This document shows positions 23,650 through 34,810 of a stretch of DNA of 64,000 nt, in pieces. Source of the stretch: Bretschneidera sinensis (Eukaryota > Streptophyta > Magnoliopsida > Brassicales > Akaniaceae); NCBI GenBank assembly GCA_023935145.1, contig CM043697.1:56738501-56802500 (forward strand), given 5' to 3'. The notes beneath the pieces are model-generated. The model ran no database searches and was not told the origin of the DNA. It saw nothing but the letters and a program-made list of their open reading frames with translations. How positions within the stretch are numbered: position 1 is the first letter of the stretch; each line of letters opens with the position of its first letter. The translations under genes were made by a program, and so were the position numbers.

Positions 23650-24678
23650 CTTGTCATCTTAATTTATTACTTTTTAGGAAAAAGCTCCATGGAATTTTCT
23701 TATGTTAGGAACCTTAATAGTAGACGATCGATAATGAAAGTACCTGATAAGATTCATAAAGAACTTTTTTCTTTTGTGCAATGGATACATATCATCAACA
23801 CAACACAAAACAAAAGATAAACCAAACATCATCGCGCGCGGGTCACTCCACCCACTAGGTTTTCGGAGTATAAAGGGAAAAGAAGGGTAGGGTTATTAAA
23901 GGAAATGAAAGGTAAGTAAAAAAAAAAAAAGAGGGATTGATCACTTATCCTAGCTTTCAAGTTTTATAAAGTGAAGTAGTAAGCTCCATTTTTCTATGAA
24001 AACCCTCACACCCTTTAAGTTGGGAGAAATTATTCAATTATCTTTCGTCATTTTACATTTATGTGAGATTGTACTCACTAATTTTTATATAAAGGTTCGA
24101 ATAGATTGGATAAGAAGGAAAAATACTCCAATTGAATAATATCTCTTAATTTATAGTGTTAAAAAAGCTGAAAGTTAAATGTTTTGGAGGGTTATAAAAA
24201 GACCCCCAAACCTTTTTCCTTTTTACGAAAAAAACTCAAAAATATTTTTAAATAGCCCTTATTTTATTTTGTCTTGTCAAAAGGAAGACATCAAAGGCTC
24301 TCATGGTGTGGGCTTTGTCTTTGATTTCTCACCAAATACAAAAAGCTTCTGAAAAATCATGCTTATGAAATTTATTTAGAATTTTAATTATCCAATACAT
24401 ATGTATAAAACGATTTGTATACTAGGGGATTAGTTAGACTAGAAGTTAAAATACCATTGTTTTAAAAAAAAGCTATATTAGCAAGCAGTCAATAAGTCCA
24501 TAATATCTTTTAAAATGTTATATTTAGATTCGTTAAATCACACGTCACATCGTTCTTTAAGAGGATTTTTTTTCAATGTACATCAACCACATAATCAATG
24601 AGTAGGAAAAAAATCTCCAAAAAAAAATGACATAATATTTTAAGAATTTAATTAAAATATAAAAAAAATAAAATAAAA
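23650..24678. other. Intergenic DNA, no gene recognised
   Basis: AT-rich sequence with chance short ORFs. No terminal repeats, RNA gene or conserved coding motif seen. Confidence 0.5.
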
Positions 24679-25192
24679 GTATATTTGAGGAACAATTTTT
24701 GATTTTTAAAAATAAAAATTATTTTTAGTTTTTTGATTTATTTTGAAGAAAACATATTTAGATAACAGTAACTTGAAAACTGTTTCCAAAACAGCAAACA
24801 ATGAAATGTTTTTTGGACAATCTTATTTTGAAAACTATTTTGATACACTTTGTAATTATTTTAAATTTTGAGTTTAAAACCTATATTAATTTTATTTCTC
24901 ATACTTATTAAATACTTAAAAATAATTAATATTATTTTATTTTTAAAATTTTAATATTTTTTTTATATACTATGAAAGAAAAATGAAACAGAGAAATGAA
25001 CATTAATTTTATGATTATTTTTTGAAAATTATATCTGAAAACACTAATTTGAAGTTTTCAAAAAAAAAATTTTGAAAACTATTTTAAAAAGTTACTTTTA
25101 AAAACAGTTTGTCAAATATAATTTTTTTTTAAAAATTGATTTTAATTTTTAAAACTAAAATTAATTTTTAAAAATCCCTTTCAAACATACCT
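24679..25192. mobile_element. Probable MITE, about 515 bp
   Basis: The left end GTATATTTGAGGAAC and the reverse complement of the right end GGTATGTTTGAAAGG are similar, and both continue into related A/T-rich arms with TTTTTAAAAAT. The interior holds AACTGTTTCCAAAACAG-like inverted words. The target duplication is not clear and the AT richness weakens the case. Confidence 0.45.
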
Positions 25193-25528
25193 CAATGTCT
25201 GTGCTTAAATAAACTTGAAAATTGAGGAAATTTTAAATTATTCATAGACATGAAAATTTTGTGTGCCATAAATATTTTTTTATAACAGGATATCTGGATC
25301 ACGTGTTAAGTTTAGTCATATCCGCGAATTTATTGAAAGGACAAATTCGCACGATCTCCTACTCTGCGTAACTCAGGATCATAGTCTTTGGTTGGTAACC
25401 CTTAAATTAAGCATTTGAGATCTCTGACTGAGATAACTATGCTTGTGAGTTATTATCGAAGAAAAATGATAAAAAAAATTAAACACGTGCCTTTTATCTG
25501 CATTTATGTTCAGTATTTTTCTTTTAAA
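25193..25528. other. Intergenic DNA, no gene recognised
   Basis: AT-rich. A 64-residue minus frame starting near 25570 looks like chance. Confidence 0.45.
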
Positions 25529-25640
25529 TGGTTGAGTTACACAACGATGATAAGAGACCAGTTCGATCCCCATTTGATGTCTCTTTATCTAAAGCTAAAG
25601 GTTTCTTTCAAAAAAATTCAGGACCCAAATGGAGGTAGAA
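25529..25640 (+). mobile_element. Possible short SINE or tRNA-like fragment
   Basis: TGGTTGAGTTA (25529-25539) resembles a Pol III A box and AGTTCGATCCC (25560-25570) is a good B box, separated by about 20 bp, with an A run at 25613-25619. No cloverleaf and no clear target duplication were found, so this is only a candidate. Confidence 0.3.
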
Positions 25641-26201
25641 AAATATGACAATTACATATAAACATTATTTTACGATTCAAAAAATTAGTTCTTTTGAAAC
25701 TAATGTGTAATCGGTTAAAATAAAATTTTGATTATATGTATTTGATACAATCAATATTAATTTACGAACTAAACTAATTAATACTTTTGTATAATAACCT
25801 TTTCATACCAACATGATTGTTGTTATTATAAATTTTGATGCAAAATATTAAGTTGGAAATTAAGATAGTTTGAAACACCATGAGGTTTGACTTGGGTACT
25901 AAAAATACTACATTTATTTTGTTACTATAAACATCTTGAGATTTCAGACATTATTGTTAGAGAAATACTTGGTTGATTTGGGTCTAAGACTTAAGTTTTA
26001 GACAAGTTGAAAACTTCACTAATAATTTTATAAAACTTTAATGATAATGTTTTTTTAAGTCTCATACTTATATTGATATTATCAATAAAGCTTTTCAAAA
26101 TTATCAATAAAATTTTCAACGAATATAAAACATTTTGAGCCAGCCAGGAATAAAAACTCTAGTGTTTTTTGTCTCTAAGCCCTAACCTTAGGTGTTTTTA
26201 C
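25641..26201. other. Intergenic DNA, no gene recognised
   Basis: AT-rich. No motif beyond the left target duplication GTTTTTAC (26194-26201) of the next element. Confidence 0.5.
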
Positions 26202-27150
26202 CAGTGTTTTAAAAGGCGTTTTTGGAGCGTTTTTAGGCCAAAATGCCCCAGGGCGTGAATCCTGAGGCGAAGGTATCACTAGGTGTATCTTTTTTGGGTC
26301 TGGGCGTTCGCCTAAACCCGGAGAGTACGCCTTTGACACCCCGGGCGTCTGGGCGTACGCCCAATGCTATTTTTTTTGTTGCTATTTTAGTGATATTTTC
26401 CTTTTCCCTTTTCCCTCTAATTCGTGTTTTCTTTCCTTTTCTGGACTTTCTTGTGCTTTCTCGGGAAACAAACAAACGCAGAAAGAAAGAAACATACCCC
26501 AAGCGGAGCATGATAGGAGCGCAATTCTTGCTGGCGATGAAAGCACGGAGGTCGCGGCGAGCCTTCTCGATCTCCTTGAGGTAGTCTGCATCAACGACCA
26601 AGGGCGCCATAAAAAATTCTTGATCTTACCATTCCAACGACCGAAGCATGATAGGAGCGTAATTCTTGCTGGCGATTAAGTGTTTGTTGGATGGGAAAAG
26701 TAACAGAGAAAAATATTTCTCTGCCCTCTCTCTCTCTCTCTCTAGCTCCTCCTCTCTTTCTCTCGCTCTCTCGAAATTTCTAGGAGCCAGGAGAAAATAT
26801 CTGCCATTATGGGCTGGACAGTCCTTTAAACTATCATGGGCAGATTTATTTGTTTTTAACTATTATGGGCTGGACAGTCCTTTAAACTCATTTTTCATTG
26901 CTGGACTTTTAGTCCAATATCATTGCTGGACTGTAGTCCTTTTAACTTATTTTTCTAAGCTCATGGATATGAGAGAGATAAAAATAAATTAACTAATTAA
27001 AATTAAAATTATTTTTATTTTTATTTTATTACTCTAATTAATTAATATTATTTTATTAAAATTTTGAAACGTCCCAACATTTCAAAAGGCTTACACCCCA
27101 ACACTTCAGGGCTTACGCCTCACCCAACGTCCTCGCCTCTGAAAACACTA
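26202..27150. mobile_element. hAT-like non-autonomous transposon carrying a captured host exon (Pack-type)
   Basis: The ends are inverted: the left is CAGTGTTTTAAAAGGCG and the right, reverse-complemented, is TAGTGTTTTCAGAGGCG. The flanks GTTTTTAC (26194-26201) and ACTTTTAC (27151-27158) agree at 6 of 8 positions, consistent with an aged 8-bp hAT duplication. Subterminal regions are rich in GGCGT/ACGCC words, as in hAT elements. No transposase is present. The interior carries exon 1 of an ascorbate peroxidase gene on the minus strand (26498-26610), a partial second copy (26643-26676), a (CT)n tract (26729-26744) and a direct repeat GGGCTGGACAGTCCTTTAAA (26811 and 26869). Confidence 0.75.
26498..26610 (-). 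pseudogene. APX: Captured exon 1 of an ascorbate peroxidase gene
   Basis: The minus-strand frame from ATG 26610 begins [20 protein letters not shown] and continues [18 protein letters not shown] recognise this as the N terminus of plant ascorbate peroxidase, closest in memory to the peroxisomal/cytosolic type ([21 protein letters not shown]...[10 protein letters not shown]). After CGCTTGGG the sequence continues GTATGTTTC, a splice donor at the place where APX exon 1 normally ends. The element therefore took genomic DNA with part of intron 1. A second fragment at 26643-26676 repeats the bases for IASKNYAPIMLR. No heme or catalytic part is present, so no enzyme can be made. Confidence 0.82.
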
Positions 27151-27976
27151 ACTTTTACATATTACGACTTATTAATTTGGTTATAAACAGGAGTCAATAT
27201 TATATGGCCGACAACTCATTGTTTGACCCTACAAAATTTGAAAGTAAATGACGTGGGGATATTCAAGCTGCAGATTGGAAATAGTTCAAGTTACAAGCAA
27301 ACCAGAAAAACGAGTCATAAACCATTATATTAGCTCTGGTCTCCTTCTTACAACCTTTACACCTGTAGTCTGAAAGATTCTTAATTTTCTTTCAACCATT
27401 GAATTTCCGCAATTTCTTGCAAAAAGACTTAGGAGAATTATACAACATTATTTTTAATCTTTTTAAAAAAAATCTAGAAAGAAGAAAAATATTTCTTGTC
27501 CAGTTGCCATTAATTTATAAACAATACACAAATAAAAAACAAGTTATATCTATGATTTAAATCTAAGATTCATAAACTTAAATTTTTAAAACATATTAAT
27601 AACTATTCATATATATATCAAATCCATATCGGTGAATTCGTCCGCCGTATGCTCTTGACAAAAATCACTAACTACCCACTCATTTGACCCTCAGCATTTT
27701 TCGGGCTCCCAGGTCCGCCTGGTAAGGTACTGTTTTGGTGTTTTGTTTGTTTCCTTTGTTAAGGTTTTGTTTAGGCCAAAATAGCCCACAACATTTGTTT
27801 TTTCCAATAGAACGTTGTTGGCTTAAGAATTTTTGTCTCAAGACATCAAAACACTCACGTATTTGATTTGAACGATTCAAAAATTGCATTCACGTTTCCT
27901 TTTATCATCATTATCAAGGTTACTTGATATATTGCCCCCAAAGTTTTGACTATTGTAACAATTTGTCCACTTAATT
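27151..27976. other. Intergenic DNA, no gene recognised
   Basis: AT-rich sequence between the hAT-like element and the poly(A) end of the LINE remnant. No coding motif seen. Confidence 0.5.
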
Positions 27977-29440
27977 TTTTTTTTTTTTTATAATGAGTGA
28001 TGATTTTATTGAAACCTGTTGATGCCCAAAATATGTTCGTTGAATTGGAGATCGAGCCTCGAGGAAACCTGTACAAGGGAAAAGAGGTAAGCTAAGGGGT
28101 CGCCGGAAGGAATGCCTTCGAGGATGCTACAAAACATTTGTTAGGGTGTGATAAAATGTATGAGAATAACGGTACTCCATTTTTTAGGTTAAGAAGAATC
28201 TGATTCCTTTTTGGAATGTGCATCTGAGTATTTTTATAGGGTTTTAAGGTGACCTTTCATCTAAGGTGGTGGTGATATGAAGGTCCAGCTAGGTGGGCAA
28301 TGATGCCCAGGAGGCTCAGCTGTATTGCCTTGCTGTCTCGGTTTGGGGCTGTCCATGTATGAGGCGACCCTTGTGCCAAGGACGGTGGTGACATGAAGTC
28401 CAATAGTCCAAGCCTGGGTCAACCGCGTATTTCCTTGCCGTCTAACCTTGGGATGATTCATGTGTCGTTTTTTTATTGAGTATATGTTTTTTAGCAGTAT
28501 CAAAACCAAAAACAACTACACGTCCATCAAAAGAAAGGATTCTAAAAATTATATGGAATCTCTCCCCACTAAGACTGACTTCCATTTAGACTTAGAGCAT
28601 TGCGAGCTAAACGGTGAGCCACTTGGTTTCCTTCTCTACTAATAATATGGTAGAAAATGAAACAAAGGAATTCAATACAGCCTTGATATCAGTTGTAATA
28701 ACTCCAACTGCTGCTAAATTTGTCTCTCCACTGTTGTGAAGTTGGACCAAAGGGAGGCAATCATTTTCAAGGTCTAGTCTCTCAATACCCAACTTAGATG
28801 CTAGATGCTATCCATCCAATATTGCTCTCGCTTCCACCAAGAGTGGATTGTTCATGGACTCCCAACAAACAGATCGAGCAACAATCAAGAAACCATCGTG
28901 ATCACGAACAGCTACTCCTCCTCCTCTCTTATGGTTTTCCAAATTCAATGTTCCATCCACATTAACCTTGAGAGAATCTAGTGTTGGTGGCTTCCATTTT
29001 AACAACCTGCGCGTCTTCCATGGTACCTGGTGACCATTCACCTCCCAATATTCATTGAGAACTCTGTTAGCGGTAGCTATTTATGACATCCACTTTGGTT
29101 TGAGATTTGTCACCCATTTGAGCAGCACTTCTTCTATTCCATATAACCCAGCGCACCGTGAGAAGATAAGTGAACATAAAGATTATCTGCCAACAACTGC
29201 TTGAGCTCCACCAGCAAAGCATTTCCACCGCCCATATGCAAACCACTCAATAGACAAACATCATCTGGAATCTCACACTTAACCAGCGCAAGAGTAATAT
29301 TCTCCACCCCATTGTTGCACATGGAACAAGTTGTCTCAATGTCCAGCCCTCGCATTTGTAATTTTTTAATATCATCAGGGATGGATTTCTTCTTTCTGAT
29401 AATATACGTGTCTTTCGCTGATGCTAATATTTTATATTAT
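27977..29440 (-). mobile_element. 3' end of a LINE (zf-RVT and RNase H domains), interrupted by a solo LTR
   Basis: On the minus strand, 29430-29134 encodes a zinc-binding reverse-transcriptase module: QMRGLDIETTCSMC then NGVENITLALVKC, with the Cys-X2-Cys pattern. 29041-28560 encodes a plant RNase H domain with LKVNVDGTLNLENHKRGGGV, PLLVEARAIL, LENDCLPLVQ and SREGNQVAHRLARNA. Frame changes break it. Past the insertion at 28018-28502, the tail has an AATAAA signal and an A run (T run at 27977-27990 on the plus strand). This is a 5'-truncated L1-type LINE; its target duplication could not be located. Confidence 0.8.
28018..28502 (-). mobile_element. Solo LTR of a Tat-type Gypsy element
   Basis: On the plus strand the segment starts TGTTGATGCC and ends GCAGTATCA, and it is flanked by AAACC at 28013-28017 and 28503-28507. 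In the minus sense it reads TGATACTGC...GGCATCAACA and contains CCCTTGTACAGG, resembling the CCTTGTGCAGG word in the Tat LTR at 23119-23649. No internal region or second LTR is present, so it is a recombination remnant inserted in the LINE tail. Confidence 0.85.
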
Positions 29441-29576
29441 TTTAAAATGTGATCACCTTCTTTATTTTTTAAAATTACTTACAGCAATGAAATTTTCGCC
29501 GGTGATGGTATTTTCAACAATGGAGTTTTGTCCGTTGCTAAAAAAACTAGTCAGCGATACCATTGTTTCTTGAAGT

Positions 29577-29785
29577 GGTAGAGAAGCAACTCGATTCCCT
29601 CTACTTGGGTTTTTGGAGAAAATCTTAATAGGAAAACAACTCAAGCTTCCTCTAATTGAATTTTTGATGAAAATCCATATGAGTAAGAAACATCTGGAGG
29701 TTTTCTATTAGAATTTTGGATGTAAATCCACCAAGTAGATAAACTACTTGACGCCTCTACTAGGAATTGGGATGAAAATCTATCC
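29577..29785. repeat. Degenerate tandem repeat, period about 52 bp
   Basis: About four units, each with a CTCTAxTxGGxxTTTTGGATG-like stretch ending in AAAATC (near 29597, 29650, 29703 and 29752). Origin unknown; it lies before a gag-like fragment. Confidence 0.5.
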
Positions 29786-30127
29786 ATTCATTGATGTCGT
29801 GGTTACAATGGAATCGACATATATATTTGAATTTGTCTCATTTATTCATAGTGATCTTAAGTTTTTTGGCCACTAAACATAGGTTTTATCTTGACTTTCA
29901 TTAGAATGTTAGTTCTCACTGTATTGAGAAAAGTGTAGCTCTCAAAGTCATATAGAAAGTCTCTCTTATCTCCCTTGCCTTCTATCCTTTCAATAGGGTT
30001 TCTTCATGGAATCATCTTTGGTTTCTGGATTATCTGGATTCATTCTCTTCTTTTCACCTGGACCTTCTTCGCATTCTTTCCTGAAAGCATGATCCTCTTC
30101 TTGCTAATTGCTCAAGCATGCTCCGGG

Positions 30128-30330
30128 CTAGATTTTTAGAGAATGAGAAGTTGAATTTGGAAGTGCAAAACACGTTGATGAGGTCCAAAAGGGAGACCTT
30201 AAGATCAAAGCCTCTATTCTCCAGGGCTTGGACATTGAACTAACTGATGTAGTCTCGGAGTTTTTCACCCTCGAATTGTATGATGTTAAGCACACTTTCT
30301 GTTTTTTTTTTGTCATCAACTACTAAAAAG
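30128..30330 (-). pseudogene. Retrotransposon gag-like fragment
   Basis: A minus-strand translation in a second frame reads SVLNIIQFEGEKLRDYISQF then NVQALENRGFDLKVSLLDLI. This resembles the 'GESLRDYxxRFN' core of plant Gypsy gag proteins. Only about 60 codons remain and a frameshift splits them. Confidence 0.45.
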
Positions 30331-31380
30331 TGGTGAATTTTTGCCTGCATTACAAAAAAAAATTAAATATTGCATGATATATTTTAGATTAAATTAAATT
30401 ATGTATTATAATTTTTTTATATCTTGCCATTGTATGCTTTTTTTATAAAAAAAATATAAATATTGAGTTTGTGGGCTACATAATGGGAGGTAACCCTCTC
30501 TCATTATTTATTTCTCCCGTCCTTGATGTGAGTGAGGTTTGATTCTTAATTTCTTATATGATGATAAGTGACTTTGCAAATTAAGCTAACTGACACCCAC
30601 CTTTTCATTTTACACTAGTTTGTTGTGGTTTCCCTTAAGAGATTATAGTGACTAATGAAAAAAAATATGTGAGATTGAATGATTTTAATTTATATTAACT
30701 TAAACTAGACTTTAGATCCCTTAAAAAAATGTTACCTAGACTCTTGAGTTTGTTTAAGAAACTCCCAACATATTTTAAAGAATCGTATGCTAATAAAAAT
30801 CGAAATATAGGTAGCGGTTATCATGGAGTATTTCATACAAAGAGATCATCAATGATATGCCTTAATTGGAAATATATAACGTGAAACGGGTGTGAAGTTA
30901 TTATGAAACCTGCATACTTAAGTGGACAATAATGATCTATTTACGTATACAACAAACAACCCTGGTGGCAAATATGCAAAGATTATTATATTTGCCCATT
31001 AATTTAACCTCCTAGAGTAAAATTGATGAGAAAATGAGAGAAAGTGGAAGAAAAAAAAGTAGAGGAAAAAAGTTACTTTGTAATTCAACTACCAGGAAAA
31101 AGAACCTTTAATAGCATATAGTAGTTTATCACTTTATCTTTCTTGGTAGGGAAAATGTTTCCATTATTTTAGAATCAAACCGATCATCATTAATTCCCAT
31201 TTTTCAAATTAAGTTGCGAAATGGATCCAACCCCACATGCCACGGTTATAAAACGAATCCATCCAAAGATTAATTTCTCATTTTTTGTCGTAATAATAAA
31301 ATATAAAAAAAGGTCAAAACGAGTACACTGTGTCACATTCCATGTGAAACCTCTCTCTCTCTTTCTCATACATTATAGAT
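30331..31380. other. Upstream intergenic region of the TBL gene
   Basis: AT-rich. No transposon ends or coding motifs seen. The proximal part probably contains TBL promoter sequences. Confidence 0.45.
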
Positions 31381-31476
31381 TATATAAAGCACTGGTGACA
31401 GACAACTTTTCCTTCACTCCTCGTCATTTTTTCCTCCATAGAAATCAAATTAAACTTGAGGGGATCGAAACCCAAG
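31381..31476 (+). promoter_or_regulatory. Core promoter and 5' leader of the TBL gene
   Basis: TATATAAAG at 31381-31389 is a good plant TATA box about 88 bp before the ATG, leaving a leader of roughly 55-60 nt. A CT-rich tract (31352-31366) lies just upstream, a common feature of plant core promoters. Confidence 0.6.
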
Positions 31477-34400
31477 ATGGGTTTCCCATTCAAAATCAAA
31501 ACTTTGTTTGTCTCTCTGTTTTTGTTAATATTATCAGTACTACACCATACAAAAGCTGAAGATTTGAACACAAGTAGAAGTACAGTACTGACGAATGGCA
31601 GCAGTTTGTTGAATGGAAGGAAATTAGCAGCAGTAAACAAGTGCAATTGGTTTAGAGGGAAATGGGTATACGACCCTTCATATCCTCTCTACTCAAATAA
31701 TTGCCCCTTCATAGATCCAGAATTCAACTGCCAAAAATACGGTCGCCCTGATAATTTTTACCTCAAGTATAGGTGGCAACCCTTCTCCTGTAACCAGCCC
31801 AGGTACCTTTAATTAATTATCTCTACATTAATTAATATTCTGTCTTTATCTACTCGATTTTTATATATACGTGTTGCTGCAGGTTCAATGGAGTTTATTT
31901 CTTGGAGAAATGGAGAGGGAAGAAGATCATGTTTGTGGGTGACTCACTGAGTTTGAACATGTGGCAATCTTTATCATGTATGATTTACTCTTGGGTCCCA
32001 AATTCCAAGTACTTACTCAGAAGAAGTAATAATGGGCTTGCTTCACTTACATTTGAGGTTAGTGTTTTCTTGGGAAAATGATTTTGTTAGCTCGAGTTTA
32101 TTCGAACTCAAAATCGTTTTATTAATATAATATTAATTTTTTTCTTTTCAATTTGCTCATCTTCTGTGTTTTATCTTTCGCTTTTCTTTCCTTATCTTTT
32201 TTGACGTTTAAAATTCAGCAACAATGATTGCTTTTGTTACATTAGATGAATGTCAGGTCTCTTTCCCTTTAGTAATCTTTTCTTTTGAAAAGGTAAAGTT
32301 TTTGTTGTCTGAATTTGATTTCCCCACCAACTTTAATTTGCTAGCCATCGCGAACTTTTGATTTAGAGTTTGTTTGAACAAGTCCTTGTTGATGAGCTTT
32401 CAAATTTGAGTCTCGATCCGTTTTGACGTAATCGAACAAGTTTTAGTAATAATAATAAAAAAAATTAAATAATAATTATATTTAAATTACTATTTAAATT
32501 TTTTTTTGATTAAAAAACCATAATAACTTCACAAGCTCGGTTGGATGGTATTATCAGTCTTCAAGTTTAGTGTGCGTGGAGTATAATAAGTATTAAAAGT
32601 GGGGCGTGATTGGTGGCCGGTTTTTCCTTTTTGCCGGAGACTTGTCCAGGTTGTTATATTTATGTGGTTATAAAGGCTTCACGTTTTAAATTTTCCAAAT
32701 TTATTACTTCTCTTAACTGTCAGTAAAATTTCATTATTTACACTTGAGAATAATTTGCCGATTTTATAGTGAATAATTTGTCTAAGTTCTATATCAAGTG
32801 TGGGTGTATCAAATTATTATTTCCTTTTTTAATTTTTCGTTTATGGTCATTATTTTTTTAACAAAAAATTTCTGTGTCTTCGTGTAAAAGTTTATAGTTA
32901 TTATTTTATTGTACAGAATACGAAATAATTTTTAAATTCGATTTTGGTATAAATATTATTTCAAATTTATTATGTGTGTTAAAGTTTAACGTTCTCCTAC
33001 AACTGAATATAAAAACACCTTAATTTGTAATAGTCATCTGCTTCTTCAAAGTCTACTTAGTTGCCGGTTTAGATGATACGCAATACGCTATCATTCGTGG
33101 GCCAGACCAGATGTACTGGTTTCGACGACTTTCGTATATATTGGATGATAAAAAATTATATATTTAACTGTAAAACTTAACATTTGAAAATAATTAATTA
33201 TTACTATGCGTTTTTGTTATTAAATATATCTTGAGTTTTTACCTTGAAATCCAACATATAAGTTTGAAAACACACTTTGTTTCTTCCTTGTTTAATATTT
33301 TAAGTTGTCAAATTTTCCAATCTTTGTCATTTTCTAGATTACTTGAACTATATTTGTATGCTATAGTCAAAAGTCTAAATTTATTTATTATAATTTTTTA
33401 AAATCTGCGTTTTTTTGAATGAAGACTAATGGAGGTGTGCATTGATCGAACAACACCGATTGCCTGACTTGTTTCAAGTTTCAACCAGTCTAATCAATTC
33501 GGTGTGCTTGACTCAATTAAACAGTAAAAGTTGGAGATTTTGATTTTAAAAGTTAAAAAGTCAAGTCGGTGGAAAAAAAATCTTTACCCCTATCGGATAA
33601 TTAAATTTAATTTACTTAATGAATTAAATTATTAATAATTATAAATATATGTAAAATAATATATTTTTAATGTTTTGTTAATCAAACTTTAATCGAAATC
33701 AATTGATTTTAAGTTGGTCAAAAAAAGTTGTAATATATTAGTAAAATCAATTGAGTCGGAACAAAATATTTTATACCAAAAAATCAATTAATTTTTTTTA
33801 ACTGATTTGTACTGATCAAACTCATAGTTTAAACACCTCCCAAGGCTAATAATATAAGACTGAGGGAGGACTGTTTAATTTAAAAATTCTATTAATTGAT
33901 GAATTTTCTGTCATGATTTACATTGTTTATTTTTGGAACAGGAATATGGAGTAAATATACTGCTATATCGAACACCATACCTAGTAGATCTTGATAATGA
34001 GAAGGCGGGGCGAGTTTTAAAGCTTGACTCAATTAAGCAGGGTTCTGCATGGAAAGGCATGGACATGTTGATATTTAACACGTGGCACTGGTGGACCCAC
34101 ACCGGAAGAACCCAGCCGTAAGATATATATATATATATATAAATCTTGTTTCTCATTATCGATCACATAATTCAACGGTGATGATGTATACTAATTAATT
34201 AATACTGTATGATGATGATTTTGCAGGTGGGATTATATGCAAGAGGGAAATAAATTGTACAAAGATATGAACCGTCTGGTTGCATATTATAAAGGGCTAA
34301 CAACATGGGCCAGATGGGTGAATCTCAATGTTGATCCTTACAAAACTAAGGTCTTCTTCCAGGGAGTTTCTCCTACCCATTACGAGTAAGCATAAGCAGC

Positions 34401-34810
34401 AACCTCTTCAAATTCATTTTTTTTCTTTCAAAAACACCTAAACATCACTAACTACTGATAAGCCAAACGGTACCATAATTTTCTCATCCGAGGATTAATT
34501 GCGTGTGACATTAAATAGGGGCAAGGACTGGAATGAACCATCAAAATCATGTTCTGGCCAGATGCAACCATACTTTGGGCAAAGATATCCAGCGGCTACA
34601 CCGCAGGCTTCGGTTGTTGTGAACAAAGTACTGAGTAGGATTAAGAAACCTGTTTATTTGTTGGACATTACGGGCCTCTCGCAGTATAGAAAAGATGCAC
34701 ACCCATCAGCGTACAGCGGTGAACATAGTGGCACCGACTGCAGCCATTGGTGTCTCCCTGGGTTGCCAGATACTTGGAACCAGCTCTTGTATTCAGCTCT
34801 CTTTAGTTGA
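31477..34810 (+). CDS. TBL: TBL/PMR5-family polysaccharide O-acetyltransferase, five exons, intact
   Basis: Exons are 31477-31802, 31883-32057, 33942-34117, 34227-34385 and 34519-34810. All junctions are GT-AG and the sum is 1128 nt, encoding 375 residues. The start [11 protein letters not shown] leads into a hydrophobic signal anchor ([13 protein letters not shown]), so it is probably a Golgi type II membrane protein. The PMR5 N-terminal domain follows ([19 protein letters not shown], then [17 protein letters not shown]), then the GDS esterase motif ([16 protein letters not shown], exon 2), TWHWWTHTG (exon 3) and the DxxH-type end (DAHPSAY...[16 protein letters not shown], exon 5), which supplies catalytic Asp and His. 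Known members acetylate wall polymers such as xylan or xyloglucan; the substrate here is not deducible. Length is typical. Intron 2 (1.9 kb) holds a MITE. This is the only intact host gene in the window. Confidence 0.95.
33431..33842. mobile_element. hAT-like MITE inside TBL intron 2
   Basis: The left end GGAGGTGTGC and right end AAACACCTCC(CA) are inverted. The flanks AGACTAAT (33423-33430) and AGGCTAAT (33843-33850) match at 7 of 8 positions, as for a hAT insertion. It is about 412 bp, with no coding capacity. It lies 100 bp from the exon 3 acceptor, apparently without disturbing it. Confidence 0.65.

Noticed and set aside
26243..26584. 113-residue plus ORF
   Set aside because: It is antisense to the captured APX exon and intron and has no motif of its own.
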